Shown here piece by piece: positions 8,397 through 18,092 of a DNA stretch of 64,000 bases. The notes beneath the pieces were generated by a model. It saw nothing but the letters and a program-made list of their open reading frames with translations, did not search any database and was not told the origin of the DNA. How positions within the stretch are numbered: the first letter of the stretch is position 1; each line of letters begins with the position of its first letter. Source of the stretch: DATBVX01 sp963810775 (GTDB taxonomy: Bacteria; Pseudomonadota; Gammaproteobacteria; Steroidobacterales; Steroidobacteraceae); NCBI GenBank assembly GCA_963810775.1, contig CAWEOT010000009.1, positions 310,001 to 374,000 on the forward strand, written 5' to 3'. Made by a program: the position numbers and the translations under genes.

Positions 8397-9374
8397 TCAG
8401 GATCTGAAAATGCGGCGCACAGCGGCTTTCAGCCACAGGGGCCGCCCGCTCCAGTGTCGAACATGAGCATCCTGCGCGCGCGCGGGCAAGGTCTGAAACA
8501 GCAACTCCGCCCACTGGCGCAATATCGCCTCACTCGTGAACTCCACGGCGCGGCGATGCGCGTTGCTGACCATCGCCGCGTAGCGCTCTGGCTGCGCCAG
8601 CAGCACGCTGACGGCCTGCATGGCCTCGGCCAACGATGCGATCTCGATGTAGTCCTCAGCACCGCGGCGTAGCTCGCGGAAGGCGTACTCCTTGCCCAGG
8701 AGCGCCGGCACCCCCGCCAGCCAGGCGTTGTAGAGCTTTGCCGCAGGCTTGCGCACGTGCAAGGCGCGGTCGGCCGGACGAATCGCGACGATGAGATCGA
8801 TCTCGCGAAAATCGTTCCAGCCTGTCACAGCCCGGTTTCGTTGTGAGCCGCCGTATCGTGGGGCATCGCACGTCCAGTCAATCCCGCGCTCGGCCAGGAA
8901 GCGTGGCCAGCGTTCGCTGCGAAAATCCTGGTGCAGGTTGCCGATGAAGCCCTTGTACCCCGCGCGCTGCAGCAAATGGCCGCGGGAGGCGTTGCGGGGG
9001 ATCAGACCAGGCTGGGGCCAGAACGGCACAAAGAACCGCCTCCGGCCATCGGCGTAACGCCCGTTCTGCAGCACTTCCCAGTCAGCGATCAAGGGCACGC
9101 CGACGTCTTCGCGAATTCCCAGCAATCGCACTTCGTCGGTCGGTCCGCCGAGTCGCTTGAGAATGCGACGCTGCTTGGAGCTGAAAACGAGCAGCCCGCT
9201 CCGTGGCCAACGATCTGTAAGTTCTACCTCATATCCGGCCCGGCGCAGGCGCAGGTAGGTTTGAAGGATCCAGGCCCGCTCGCCGGTCTGGAATTCACCG
9301 AAATCACGCTCCGGATCGAGTTCCTTGAGCGCATCCAGCCGCGATTCGCCGTGTAGAAAAAATGCGACTCGCAT
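8397..9374 (-). CDS. Glycosyltransferase-like protein of the LPS/glycan block
   Basis: Probable GT-B-fold glycosyltransferase or a relative. The start is set at the ATG giving MRVAFFLHGESRL, 9 codons inside the longest frame, since this is where the beta-strand of an N-terminal Rossmann half begins; 325 residues. The second half has VRKPAAKLYNAWLAGVPALLGKEYAF followed by EAMQAVSVLLAQPERYAAM, the usual donor-binding and C-terminal pattern of GT-B enzymes (Pro-Ser/Ala-Lys-Leu...Pro...Gly). No specific family symbol can be given. It is first in the minus-strand trio, 61 bases before the family 2 enzyme. Confidence 0.68.
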   Translation of the reverse strand: MRVAFFLHGESRLDALKELDPERDFGEFQTGERAWILQTYLRLRRAGYEVELTDRWPRSGLLVFSSKQRRILKRLGGPTDEVRLLGIREDVGVPLIADWEVLQNGRYADGRRRFFVPFWPQPGLIPRNASRGHLLQRAGYKGFIGNLHQDFRSERWPRFLAERGIDWTCDAPRYGGSQRNRAVTGWNDFREIDLIVAIRPADRALHVRKPAAKLYNAWLAGVPALLGKEYAFRELRRGAEDYIEIASLAEAMQAVSVLLAQPERYAAMVSNAHRRAVEFTSEAILRQWAELLFQTLPARAQDAHVRHWSGRPLWLKAAVRRIFRS

Positions 9375-9424
9375 CGACCTCGATCTCAAATCGCCGCCCA
9401 CGGCGCGTCCGGTATGATAGTGAA

Positions 9425-9520
9425 GTGCCTATCTTTCACACCATTCGGCTTGAGGGCGTCGAACTCGACGGTCCGCACCCGATCCCGGCGAAGGGAGCAC
9501 AGGCTGGACCAGCGGAGTAG
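9425..9520 (+). CDS. Possible 31-residue small ORF before the macro-domain gene
   Basis: GTG 9425 to TAG 9518-9520 encodes 31 residues starting VPIFHTIRLEGVEL, ending two bases before the TTG start of the macro gene. A TATGAT hexamer at 9413-9418 could be its -10 box, but it lies so close to the GTG that the message would be leaderless or nearly so. No Shine-Dalgarno sequence is clear. Composition is not obviously noise, but support is thin. Confidence 0.2.
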   Translation: MPIFHTIRLEGVELDGPHPIPAKGAQAGPAE

Positions 9521-9522
9521 CC

Positions 9523-10047
9523 TTGGCGCATATCGAAGTGATTCAGGACGACATCACAACGTTGCGCGTCGATGCGATCGTCAACGCTGCGAATTCGCGG
9601 CTCGCTGGTGGCGGTGGCGTTGACGGCGCGATTCACCGCGCGGCCGGACCGGAACTGATGGTGGAATGTCTGGCGCTGGGTGGCTGTCCCACGGGCGATG
9701 CACGCATTACGGCGGGCCACTGGTTGCCTGCACGCCATGTCATTCACGCGGTCGGGCCAGTGTGGCGCGGCGGCGATGCGAGTGAAGCGAAGCTGCTCGC
9801 TTCATGCTATCGGCGCTCGATGCAGTTGGCCGGTGAGCGAAATTTGCGCAGCATCGCATTTTCAGCCATTAGCTGCGGAGTCTATGGCTATCCGATCGAT
9901 CAAGCGGCACGCATTGCAGTCAGCGAGGTGATGAGTGTTCTCAACCAGCAGCCGAGCATCGAATTGGTGCAGTTCTGCTGCTTTGGCGAGCCCGTGACGC
10001 GCGCCTATCTCGATGCCCTGCATGCGCATCAGAGCGTTGATCGATGA
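9523..10047 (+). CDS. Macro domain protein (ADP-ribose/O-acetyl-ADP-ribose binding, YmdB-like)
   Basis: Macro domains bind ADP-ribose; YmdB-type members remove acetyl from O-acetyl-ADP-ribose or reverse mono-ADP-ribosylation. The 174-residue protein is a single domain: IEVIQDDIT, VDAIVNAANSRLAGGGGVDGAIHRAAG and, later, AFSAISCGVYGYP are the ligand-loop motifs. Start is TTG 9523, supported by 'cggag' 5 bases upstream and by MAHIEVIQ matching the usual N-terminus. It overlaps the next gene by 4 bases, linking it to a glycosyltransferase-like gene and rubredoxin. Confidence 0.88.
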   Translation: MAHIEVIQDDITTLRVDAIVNAANSRLAGGGGVDGAIHRAAGPELMVECLALGGCPTGDARITAGHWLPARHVIHAVGPVWRGGDASEAKLLASCYRRSMQLAGERNLRSIAFSAISCGVYGYPIDQAARIAVSEVMSVLNQQPSIELVQFCCFGEPVTRAYLDALHAHQSVDR

Positions 10048-11123
10048 ACGCCGCGCCCCGAATTCTTTTCGTTCCGGTCAGCGGCGCCAAGGGTGCGGGA
10101 GAGTATTTCCGCTGCCTCACGATCGCACAGCGCGTGCGCGAACGCTGGCCGTCGGCAGAAATCCGCTTCATGGTGAGTCGAGCGGCGGGCTATGCACATG
10201 AAGTGCCGTTTCCCACGGTGCTGATCGATCGCTCACCGACTTACGAGTCAAAAGCTGTCAACCGCGCCATCGATGATCTACGACCTGGAGTCGTCATATT
10301 CGACAACGCCGGGCGCGTGGCGCAGCTCAGACACGCACGCCGCTGCGGTGCGCGCACTGTGTACGTCAGCTCCAGACCCACGACCCGCTGGAAGGGTTTC
10401 CGGGTGCGGCGCATGTGGCAGATGGACCAGCACTGGATGTCGGGGCCGAAATTCCTCAATGGCGAACTTTCGGCGTGGGAAAAAGTGAAGCTATCGTTGA
10501 TCCGATCCGTGTCGATCGTGCATCTCGATTCCCTCTTCCCGCCTCCCGACGTGACCCGCGCGCTCGCATATCGGCGCGACCTGGGGCTGGGCAGGGATTC
10601 GTATCTTTTGTTCTGTGCCGGTGGCGGCGGACATGAGCACCAAGGTCTGTCCGCATCGGAGGTCTTCGGGCGCGCCGCCCTCGAAGTAGCGCGCGTCAGC
10701 GGACAGCGCACGGTCTGGGTGCAGGGTCCAAACTACACCGGCACGGTCGTTCCGCCGGACGGGTTCTTGTCACTCGGGGCCCTCAGTGGCCCGCAGCTCA
10801 TCGACCTGCTGAGTGGCGCCCGCATCGCCATCATCAGCGGCGGTAGCCTCCTGTCGCAAGCGCTGGCGCTCAGGGTTCCATGCATCGCAGCACCAGTCGC
10901 CGGCGATCAGGACGCACGCATTCGGGCTTGCGTGGCGCGCGGCTTGTTGCTGTCGACCAGCGTCGAAGTTGATGCCCTGGTGGGGGCGGCTATGTCACTT
11001 CTTAAGAACCCGGCGCAGCTCAATGACATACGGGTGCGACTGAGCCAGCTGGATCTGAACAACAGTGTCGACGTGGCTCTCGCGGCACTGGAGCGCTTGC
11101 TGGATGAGAGCAGCGCGCGATGA
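10044..11123 (+). CDS. GT-B-like nucleotide-sugar transferase or hydrolase, unassigned
   Basis: A 359-residue two-domain protein starting RILFVPVSGAKGAGEYFRCLTIAQRV, which resembles the MurG/PseG/UGT-like N-domain. The second half has LLFCAGGGGHE, then LGALSGPQLIDLLSGARIAIISGGSLLSQALALRVPCIAAPVAGDQ, a typical GT-B donor site layout (Gly-Gly...Ser...Ala.....Pro). I cannot name the substrate. It overlaps both its neighbours by 4 bases (macro gene before, rubredoxin after), so all three are probably made from one message. Confidence 0.68.
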   Translation: MNAAPRILFVPVSGAKGAGEYFRCLTIAQRVRERWPSAEIRFMVSRAAGYAHEVPFPTVLIDRSPTYESKAVNRAIDDLRPGVVIFDNAGRVAQLRHARRCGARTVYVSSRPTTRWKGFRVRRMWQMDQHWMSGPKFLNGELSAWEKVKLSLIRSVSIVHLDSLFPPPDVTRALAYRRDLGLGRDSYLLFCAGGGGHEHQGLSASEVFGRAALEVARVSGQRTVWVQGPNYTGTVVPPDGFLSLGALSGPQLIDLLSGARIAIISGGSLLSQALALRVPCIAAPVAGDQDARIRACVARGLLLSTSVEVDALVGAAMSLLKNPAQLNDIRVRLSQLDLNNSVDVALAALERLLDESSAR

Positions 11124-11284
11124 AGGCCTACATGTGCGTCATCTGCGGCTTTGTTTACGAGGAGGAAAAGGGCGATCCGCTACGTGGCATTCCCCCGATG
11201 ACACGCTGGGAAGATGTTCCCCTGTCATGGCGCTGCCCGGATTGCGGCGCCGGCAAGGAAGACTTCGAGATGATCGAGATCTAG
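11120..11284 (+). CDS. Rubredoxin
   Basis: Small iron protein that carries single electrons in the cytosol. Translation from ATG 11120 gives 54 residues with the two iron-binding knuckles CVIC (Cys6, Cys9) followed by GFVY, and CPDC (Cys39, Cys42) followed by GAGKEDFE, and the internal hydrophobic core pattern of the family. Its length is exactly typical. The ATGA overlap with the upstream gene ties it to the macro/GT-B operon, which is an unusual partner set; rubredoxin is more often next to alkane hydroxylase, rubredoxin reductase or oxidative stress genes. Confidence 0.95.
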   Translation: MKAYMCVICGFVYEEEKGDPLRGIPPMTRWEDVPLSWRCPDCGAGKEDFEMIEI

Positions 11285-11295
11285 AAGCTCAGTGA

Positions 11296-12174
11296 CTACT
11301 GGCGCTGCGCCGGATGGCCATGCGCGCGCAGCAATTCGATCACGCTGTCCTGGCCAACCAGGTGCAGGGCGCCCACGACGATCAGGTAGTTCGCATCATC
11401 ATCGAGCAACGCGCCAATCTCGTCGGCCCATTTGCGATTGCGGTCGACGATGAGAGAGCGGTAGAGCTCCGGAAACTTGTCGAAATCATGGACCAGGGTC
11501 CTGGCAAGGGCTGTGGTGTCTCCCCGCGCCCACGCATTGATCAGTTGATCCGCTTCCTGTTCCATGTCGGAAGCTTCATCGAGCGACACAAGCAGGAACT
11601 CGCCCTGCAATTTCATCGGCAGCGAATCGAGCGCTGACAACTGATCGGCGAGTGTCTCCAGCCCGGCAATGGCCTTGCCATCCTGCTTGGCGCGCTCCAT
11701 GAGTCGTTGCTCGACGCCAGCCGACGGATCAAGACCGAGCTTTGCAAACTGCATTTGCGCGATCGTGATGGCCACCACCCACGGCTCGAGTTGGGCGAAC
11801 TGGTCCAGGTCGAGGCCGAGATCGAGCGCCTGCTGGTGCGCACTTCCATAGCGTTCAGGCCCAAGGATGTCGCGCAGCGTCTGCTCCTCGGGAAGCACAC
11901 CGTGTTCCATGGTGAACTGTCCCGCCGCCTCAGGATCAAGGTCGTCGAGATCCACTTCCATGTAGAGCGCGTTCGCGGCCTTGTAAGCCCGCAACACCGG
12001 TTCTGACAGTGCATCGTCAGTCGCACGCAGCACATGCACGGAGGCAAGCAGGTAAACGGAGTTGTGCCGGCCGTCGATGCGCCACAGCGGCGGATGACCA
12101 TCGGCCACCGCAGGAGATGCAGTCAGCCAGGCACAAACAGTGAGGAGGGTGCCGAGTGGCGCCCGCAACTTCAT
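11296..12174 (-). CDS. TraB/GumN family secreted protein
   Basis: Exported protein of a family whose biochemical role is poorly defined (erythromycin-esterase/Tiki-like fold). The 292-residue protein has a signal peptide of about 25 residues ending SPAVADG. Then come PLWRIDGRHNSVYLLASVHVLR, with the conserved Leu-Gly/Ala-Ser/Thr-xHxL element, an ALYMEVDLDD segment, and a C-terminal NYLIVVGALHLVGQDSVIELL with the conserved Gly-Ala-Leu-His-Leu-x-Gly. The ATG at 12174 overlaps the stop of the upstream phosphodiesterase gene by 4 bases, so it is translated from that message. It is convergent with the rubredoxin gene. Confidence 0.86.
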   Translation of the reverse strand: MKLRAPLGTLLTVCAWLTASPAVADGHPPLWRIDGRHNSVYLLASVHVLRATDDALSEPVLRAYKAANALYMEVDLDDLDPEAAGQFTMEHGVLPEEQTLRDILGPERYGSAHQQALDLGLDLDQFAQLEPWVVAITIAQMQFAKLGLDPSAGVEQRLMERAKQDGKAIAGLETLADQLSALDSLPMKLQGEFLLVSLDEASDMEQEADQLINAWARGDTTALARTLVHDFDKFPELYRSLIVDRNRKWADEIGALLDDDANYLIVVGALHLVGQDSVIELLRAHGHPAQRQ

Positions 12175-12932
12175 GACGTGAAACCGTCCACCCACACGAC
12201 CGACGTGGCGATGCTGCCGTCCGGCTTGAGCTCCAGCCAGCGGTAGCCCGGGGGGCGCCGATCGATCGCGAACAAATCGCTGAACGGCAGGAATTGAGCG
12301 CAGGTGGACGGCGCACTCAGCATCCGCACGCCGTTGCGCTCGCTCTCGTGAATCTGATGAACGTGTCCCCACAGCACCGCGCGCACGTTCTTGTGACGGT
12401 CGAGGATCGTGAAGAAATCGTCGGCATTCTCCAATCCGACTTTGTCGAGCCAGCTGCTGCGCATGCGCACCGGATGATGGTGCAGGCAAACGAGACCGTG
12501 TGTCTCTGCATTCTCCGTCAGGGCACGCTCGAGCAACTCGAGCTGCGACTGTGCGAGCCGCCCGCGGGCCTTGCCCGCAATGAAACTGTCGAGCATTACT
12601 GCGAACCAACCAGGCCAACGCGCGACGCCGCCGAGCTGAAAAGGTGCGGCGTCCAAAACGCGAGCCATCGCAGCCGGGTCATCGTGGTTACCGGGAATGC
12701 AGTAGACCGGGACTTCGAGCGATGCAAAGACTTCACGAAATCGCTGATAGCCATCCGCATCATCCTGAACGAGGTCTCCAGTCGCGAGGACGGCGTCGCA
12801 CGGCCAATGACGCGCGCGCGCGTGCTCGATCGTGGCGAGGAGCGAAGCGTAGGTAGCAACGCCACGCAACTTGCCATCGGCATCACCATAAAGGTGCGGA
12901 TCCGTGAACTGTATGAGGCGGACGCTACTCAT
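12171..12932 (-). CDS. cpdA: 3',5'-cyclic AMP phosphodiesterase-like calcineurin-fold protein
   Basis: Predicted metallophosphoesterase that hydrolyses cAMP in relatives. From the ATG giving MSSVRLIQFTDPHL it is 253 residues; 11 extra in-frame codons upstream are not conserved-looking. Metal ligands are visible in order: FTDPHL, ATGDLVQD, GNHDDP, HHHP and WGHVHQ, the standard calcineurin set, and the C-terminal YRWLELKPDG strand matches CpdA/Icc. Substrate specificity is inferred from family resemblance. Confidence 0.84.
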   Translation of the reverse strand: MSSVRLIQFTDPHLYGDADGKLRGVATYASLLATIEHARARHWPCDAVLATGDLVQDDADGYQRFREVFASLEVPVYCIPGNHDDPAAMARVLDAAPFQLGGVARWPGWFAVMLDSFIAGKARGRLAQSQLELLERALTENAETHGLVCLHHHPVRMRSSWLDKVGLENADDFFTILDRHKNVRAVLWGHVHQIHESERNGVRMLSAPSTCAQFLPFSDLFAIDRRPPGYRWLELKPDGSIATSVVWVDGFTS

Positions 12933-13101
12933 CGTGGGGACATTCACCTGCGTGCGAGCGCGCACTCCGGAGCGTCGAACGGGTCACATTCAGCGGCGGA
13001 TAATAACAGAGGGGTCGCCGCATCAAGGGTGATGCAAGTCGCGTGCAATCGGGCAATTCAGGCTCGCCGACAACCGCCAATTGCGCGCATTGTGACGCAG
13101 A

Positions 13102-13127
13102 CCACTGTCACTCCGGGGCGACAGTGG
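13102..13127 (-). terminator. Stem-loop after ahcY, possible terminator
   Basis: CCACTGTC at 13102-13109 pairs with GACAGTGG at 13120-13127 around a 10-base loop, 31 bases after the ahcY stop and before cpdA on the same strand. No T-run follows on the minus strand, so it may terminate weakly or only protect the 3' end. Confidence 0.4.
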
Positions 13128-13158
13128 CCGCGCCTTTGTCCTTGCATCCGTACCCGCT

Positions 13159-14577
<1,419 letters not shown>

Positions 14578-14606
14578 CAGATATCTCCGTTCGATAGTGA
14601 ATCGAA

Positions 14607-14684
14607 ACGGGCGCCGTTGTAATACAGCTTTTCCTGCCGAGCCTCGCGCGACCTCAAGTCGCGTTGCAGCGCCCCTCGGCGGGC
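14607..14684 (-). promoter_or_regulatory. S-adenosylhomocysteine (SAH) riboswitch
   Basis: Read on the minus strand, the metK-ahcY gap contains, in order, GAGGGGCGCTGCAACG, a short variable hairpin (gcgacttgaggtcgc), GAGGCTCGGC, and after about 15 bases AACGGCGCCC. These are the conserved blocks of the SAH riboswitch family: the 5' GAGG..GCGCTGCAAC strand, the GAGGCTCGG strand, and the 3' AACGGCGC strand that closes the pseudoknot with GCGC. SAH binding is expected to turn on ahcY. Position is after metK and before ahcY, 29 bases from its start codon. Confidence 0.9.
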
Positions 14685-14710
14685 CAAGCTTTTGAGATAG
14701 GGTGCTGGCC

Positions 14711-15886
14711 TCAGGCCACCTTGCCGCGCACGCCGGCTGCCGCAGCGAGCGCTGCAGCCCGATCGGTGTATTCCCAGGTGAATTCCGGTTCCTCGCGACC
14801 AAAATGTCCGTAGGCCGCGGTCTTTTCGTAGATCGGCCGGACCAGGTCGAGCATCTCGCGCAACCCGAACGGTGTGAGATCGAAGTGATCGCGCACCAGC
14901 TGGGTAAGACGTTCGCGCGACAACTTGCTGGTGCCGAAGGCCTCAACGCTGATCGAGGTGGGCTCGGCAACACCGATGGCGTAGGACACCTGGATTTCGC
15001 AACGCTCCGCGAGGCCGGCGGCGACGATGTTCTTCGCAACGTAGCGCGCGGCATACGCCGCCGAACGGTCGACTTTCGAGGGATCCTTGCCGGAGAACGC
15101 GCCGCCACCATGGCGGGCCATGCCGCCATAGGTGTCGACAATGATCTTGCGCCCGGTGACACCGCAGTCACCGACCGGTCCGCCAATCACGAAACGACCG
15201 GTGGGATTGATATGAAAGCGCGTGCTGCGATCGATCCATTCGGTGGGCAGCACCGGCTTGATGATCTCTTCCATCACCCCTTCGCGCAGCGTCTCCTGCG
15301 TAACGTCGGGGTGGTGCTGCGTCGATAGTACGACTGCGTCGATTCCGACTGGTTTGAAGTCCTCGTAGCGGAGGGTTATCTGGCTCTTGGCATCGGGGCG
15401 CAGCCACGGCAACTTTCCGTTGCGGCGAACGTCGGCCTGGCGCTTCACCAGGCGATGCGCCAGCGTGATCGGCGCGGGCATCAGCACGTCGGTCTCGTTG
15501 CTCGCGTAACCGAACATCAGCCCCTGGTCGCCGGCGCCCTGCGCCTTCTCGCTCTCGCGATCGACGCCCATCGCAATGTCGGAGGACTGCTTGCCAATGG
15601 CGTTGAGCACGGCACAAGTTGCGCCGTCAAATCCCATCTCCGAGCTGTTGTAGCCAATGCGCAGGATGGTTTTGCGCACCATTTCTTCGAGATCGACCCA
15701 GGCGCTTGTCGTGACCTCGCCGGCAATGACTACAAGACCGGTCTTGATGAGGGTTTCACATGCAACGCGCGCGCGGCGATCCTGCCTGAGCATGGAGTCG
15801 AGGACTGCATCGGAAATCTGGTCCGCGACCTTGTCGGGATGGCCCTCGGAAACCGATTCGGAGGTGAACAGATAGGCGTTCGACAT
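14711..15886 (-). CDS. metK: S-adenosylmethionine synthetase
   Basis: Makes S-adenosylmethionine from methionine and ATP. The 391-residue protein has the start LFTSESVSEGHPDKVADQISDAVLD, GAGDQGLMFGYA, and GGGAFSGKDPSKVDRSAAYAARY, which are the MetK signatures I to III; length is normal. ATG at 15886 starts MSNAYLFTS. It is divergent from tkt (172 bases between starts). A TATACT hexamer about 35 bases before the start on this strand may be a -10 box but has no good -35. SAM made here feeds methylation; ahcY follows. Confidence 0.96.
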   Translation of the reverse strand: MSNAYLFTSESVSEGHPDKVADQISDAVLDSMLRQDRRARVACETLIKTGLVVIAGEVTTSAWVDLEEMVRKTILRIGYNSSEMGFDGATCAVLNAIGKQSSDIAMGVDRESEKAQGAGDQGLMFGYASNETDVLMPAPITLAHRLVKRQADVRRNGKLPWLRPDAKSQITLRYEDFKPVGIDAVVLSTQHHPDVTQETLREGVMEEIIKPVLPTEWIDRSTRFHINPTGRFVIGGPVGDCGVTGRKIIVDTYGGMARHGGGAFSGKDPSKVDRSAAYAARYVAKNIVAAGLAERCEIQVSYAIGVAEPTSISVEAFGTSKLSRERLTQLVRDHFDLTPFGLREMLDLVRPIYEKTAAYGHFGREEPEFTWEYTDRAAALAAAAGVRGKVA

Positions 15887-16058
15887 TCGCAAAACCCGCA
15901 GGGGATCAAGGGGGTGGAAAGTATAGCGATTAGACTCGCAAAGGCCAGTGAGCCCGCGCTCAAAACGGCGCACCCGAATGCATGTCCTTGACTCGCATGC
16001 CGTTGCCGCAGGGGGTCGCATGTTGGACAATGCGCGGCTTTCATCCGCAGGGGAACAC

Positions 16059-18062
16059 ATGTCCAGCCGTCGCGAGCTTGCCAATGCGATCCGGGCGCTC
16101 GCCATGGATGCAGTTCAGCAGGCGGCTTCAGGGCATCCGGGCGCACCCATGGGGATGGCTGACATCGCCGAGGTGCTGTGGCGGGATTTCCTCGAGCACA
16201 ACCCGGGCAATCCCACCTGGTGGGATCGCGACCGTTTCGTCCTTTCGAACGGTCACGCTTCGATGCTCCTCTACTCTCTCTTATATCTCACCGGCTATCC
16301 CATCAAGCTCGATGAGCTGCGTCACTTCCGTCAGCTCGGGTCGCGCACCGCGGGACATCCCGAACACGAAATCGAAATGGGCGTGGAAACCACGACCGGA
16401 CCACTCGGCCAGGGACTCGCCAACGCGGTCGGGATGGCGCTGGCGGAGAAGAATCTGGCGGCAATGTTCAATCGTCCCGGATACCCGATCGTCGATCACT
16501 ACACGTATGTATTTGCGGGCGACGGATGTCTCATGGAGGGCATCTCGCACGAAGTCTGCTCGCTCGCCGGCACGCTCAAGCTCGGCAAGCTGATCTGCTT
16601 CTACGACGACAACGGCATCTCGATCGACGGCGAGGTCCAGGGCTGGTTCACCGACGACACGCCGCAGCGCTTCGCTGCGTACGGCTGGCATGTCGTGCCC
16701 GAAATCGACGGACTCAATCCCGACGCCGTGCGGCAAGCGATTGTCGAAGCACGCGCGGTTACGGACCGGCCGTCGATCATCTGTTGCCGGACCATCATCG
16801 GCTGGGGTGCGCCCAACAAGCAGGGTACCGAAGCGACCCATGGCTCACCTCTCGGGGCCGATGAAGTTGCCGCTGCGCGCCGCACCCTGGGGTGGGAATA
16901 TCCACCGTTCGTCATACCAGAGGAGATCAAGGCGCAATGGGATGCGCGTGAATCAGGCGCGCGCCGAGAGGCCGAGTGGCAGCAACTGTTTGCGAGCTAT
17001 CGCAAGGAACATCCCAAGCTCGCCGCCGAGTTCGAACGCCGCATGCGCGGCGAGCTGCCCCCCGGCTTCAAGGACGCTGCGGCCAAATGCATTGCCGACG
17101 CTGCCCAGCAGGCTGCAAACGTGGCGACGCGCCAGTCCTCACAGGCTGCGCTCAATGCGCTTGGGCCGGTGCTGCCGGAGCTGATTGGCGGCTCTGCCGA
17201 CTTGACGGGCTCGAACAACACCAGGCGCAAGGACTCCCACACCTACACGCCCGAAGATCCCACGGGTGATTACATCTATTACGGGGTCCGTGAGTTCGGC
17301 ATGACCGCGATCCTTAGCGGGCTCACGCTGCACGGTGGATTCATTGCCTACGGCGGCACTTTCCTCACCTTCTCGGACTACGCGCGCAATGCCGTGCGCA
17401 TGGCCGCGTTGATGAAGCAGGGATCAATCCTCGTCTATTCACACGATTCCATTGGCCTCGGTGAAGACGGTCCGACGCATCAACCGATCGAGCATGTGGC
17501 AAGTCTCAGGTTGATTCCGAACATGGTCCTGTGGCGGCCGTGCGATGCGGTGGAAACCGCGCTGGCATGGCAGGCGGCGATCGAGCGGCGCGACGGACCG
17601 ACGGCGCTTGTCCTGACCCGGCAGAATCTCACTCATCAACCTCGCTCCACCGAGCAGATTGCAGCGATCAGACTTGGTGGCTACACGCTGATCGAGTGCG
17701 CGGGCACTCCCGAGTGCATCGTCATCGCCACGGGGTCCGAGGTCGGCATCGCTGCCGAGGCAGTGCGCGAGCTCGCAAAGCGCGGCCGCCGCGTGCGCCT
17801 GGTGTCCATGCCATGCTTTGAAACGTTCCTGCGCAACGATGCCGCCTACCGGGAGCGGGTGCTACCGGCGGCCGTTCGCAAGCGCGTCTCGGTGGAAGCC
17901 GGTGTCACGCCGATCTGGCGGCAGTTCATCGGGGACGAGGGACGCAGCATCGGGCTGGATCATTTCGGAGCTTCGGGTAAAGGATCAGACCTGTTCAAGC
18001 ATTTCGGCTTCACCGCCGGGCGCGTGCTCGAGACGGTGGAGGACCTTCTCGGCGCACGCTGA
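16059..18062 (+). CDS. tkt: Transketolase
   Basis: Thiamine diphosphate enzyme moving two-carbon units in the pentose phosphate pathway. The start is ATG 16059 (MSSRRELANAIRALAMDAVQ) with 'caggggaa' just before; the longer frame has no family similarity. The 667-residue protein has SGHPGAPMGMADIAEVLW, the TPP motif GDGCLMEGISHE...DDNGIS, and the Pyr-domain GLTLHGGFIAYGGTFLTFSDY. It heads a same-strand run tkt-gap-pgk-pyk. Confidence 0.96.
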   Translation: MSSRRELANAIRALAMDAVQQAASGHPGAPMGMADIAEVLWRDFLEHNPGNPTWWDRDRFVLSNGHASMLLYSLLYLTGYPIKLDELRHFRQLGSRTAGHPEHEIEMGVETTTGPLGQGLANAVGMALAEKNLAAMFNRPGYPIVDHYTYVFAGDGCLMEGISHEVCSLAGTLKLGKLICFYDDNGISIDGEVQGWFTDDTPQRFAAYGWHVVPEIDGLNPDAVRQAIVEARAVTDRPSIICCRTIIGWGAPNKQGTEATHGSPLGADEVAAARRTLGWEYPPFVIPEEIKAQWDARESGARREAEWQQLFASYRKEHPKLAAEFERRMRGELPPGFKDAAAKCIADAAQQAANVATRQSSQAALNALGPVLPELIGGSADLTGSNNTRRKDSHTYTPEDPTGDYIYYGVREFGMTAILSGLTLHGGFIAYGGTFLTFSDYARNAVRMAALMKQGSILVYSHDSIGLGEDGPTHQPIEHVASLRLIPNMVLWRPCDAVETALAWQAAIERRDGPTALVLTRQNLTHQPRSTEQIAAIRLGGYTLIECAGTPECIVIATGSEVGIAAEAVRELAKRGRRVRLVSMPCFETFLRNDAAYRERVLPAAVRKRVSVEAGVTPIWRQFIGDEGRSIGLDHFGASGKGSDLFKHFGFTAGRVLETVEDLLGAR

Positions 18063-18092
18063 AGTGCGCCTTACATCGCGGAGAGGAAAGAC

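Noticed and set aside
15887..16058. SAM riboswitch between metK and tkt
   Set aside because: I looked for SAM-I, SAM-II and SAM-IV landmarks on the metK strand and found none; only a TATACT hexamer.
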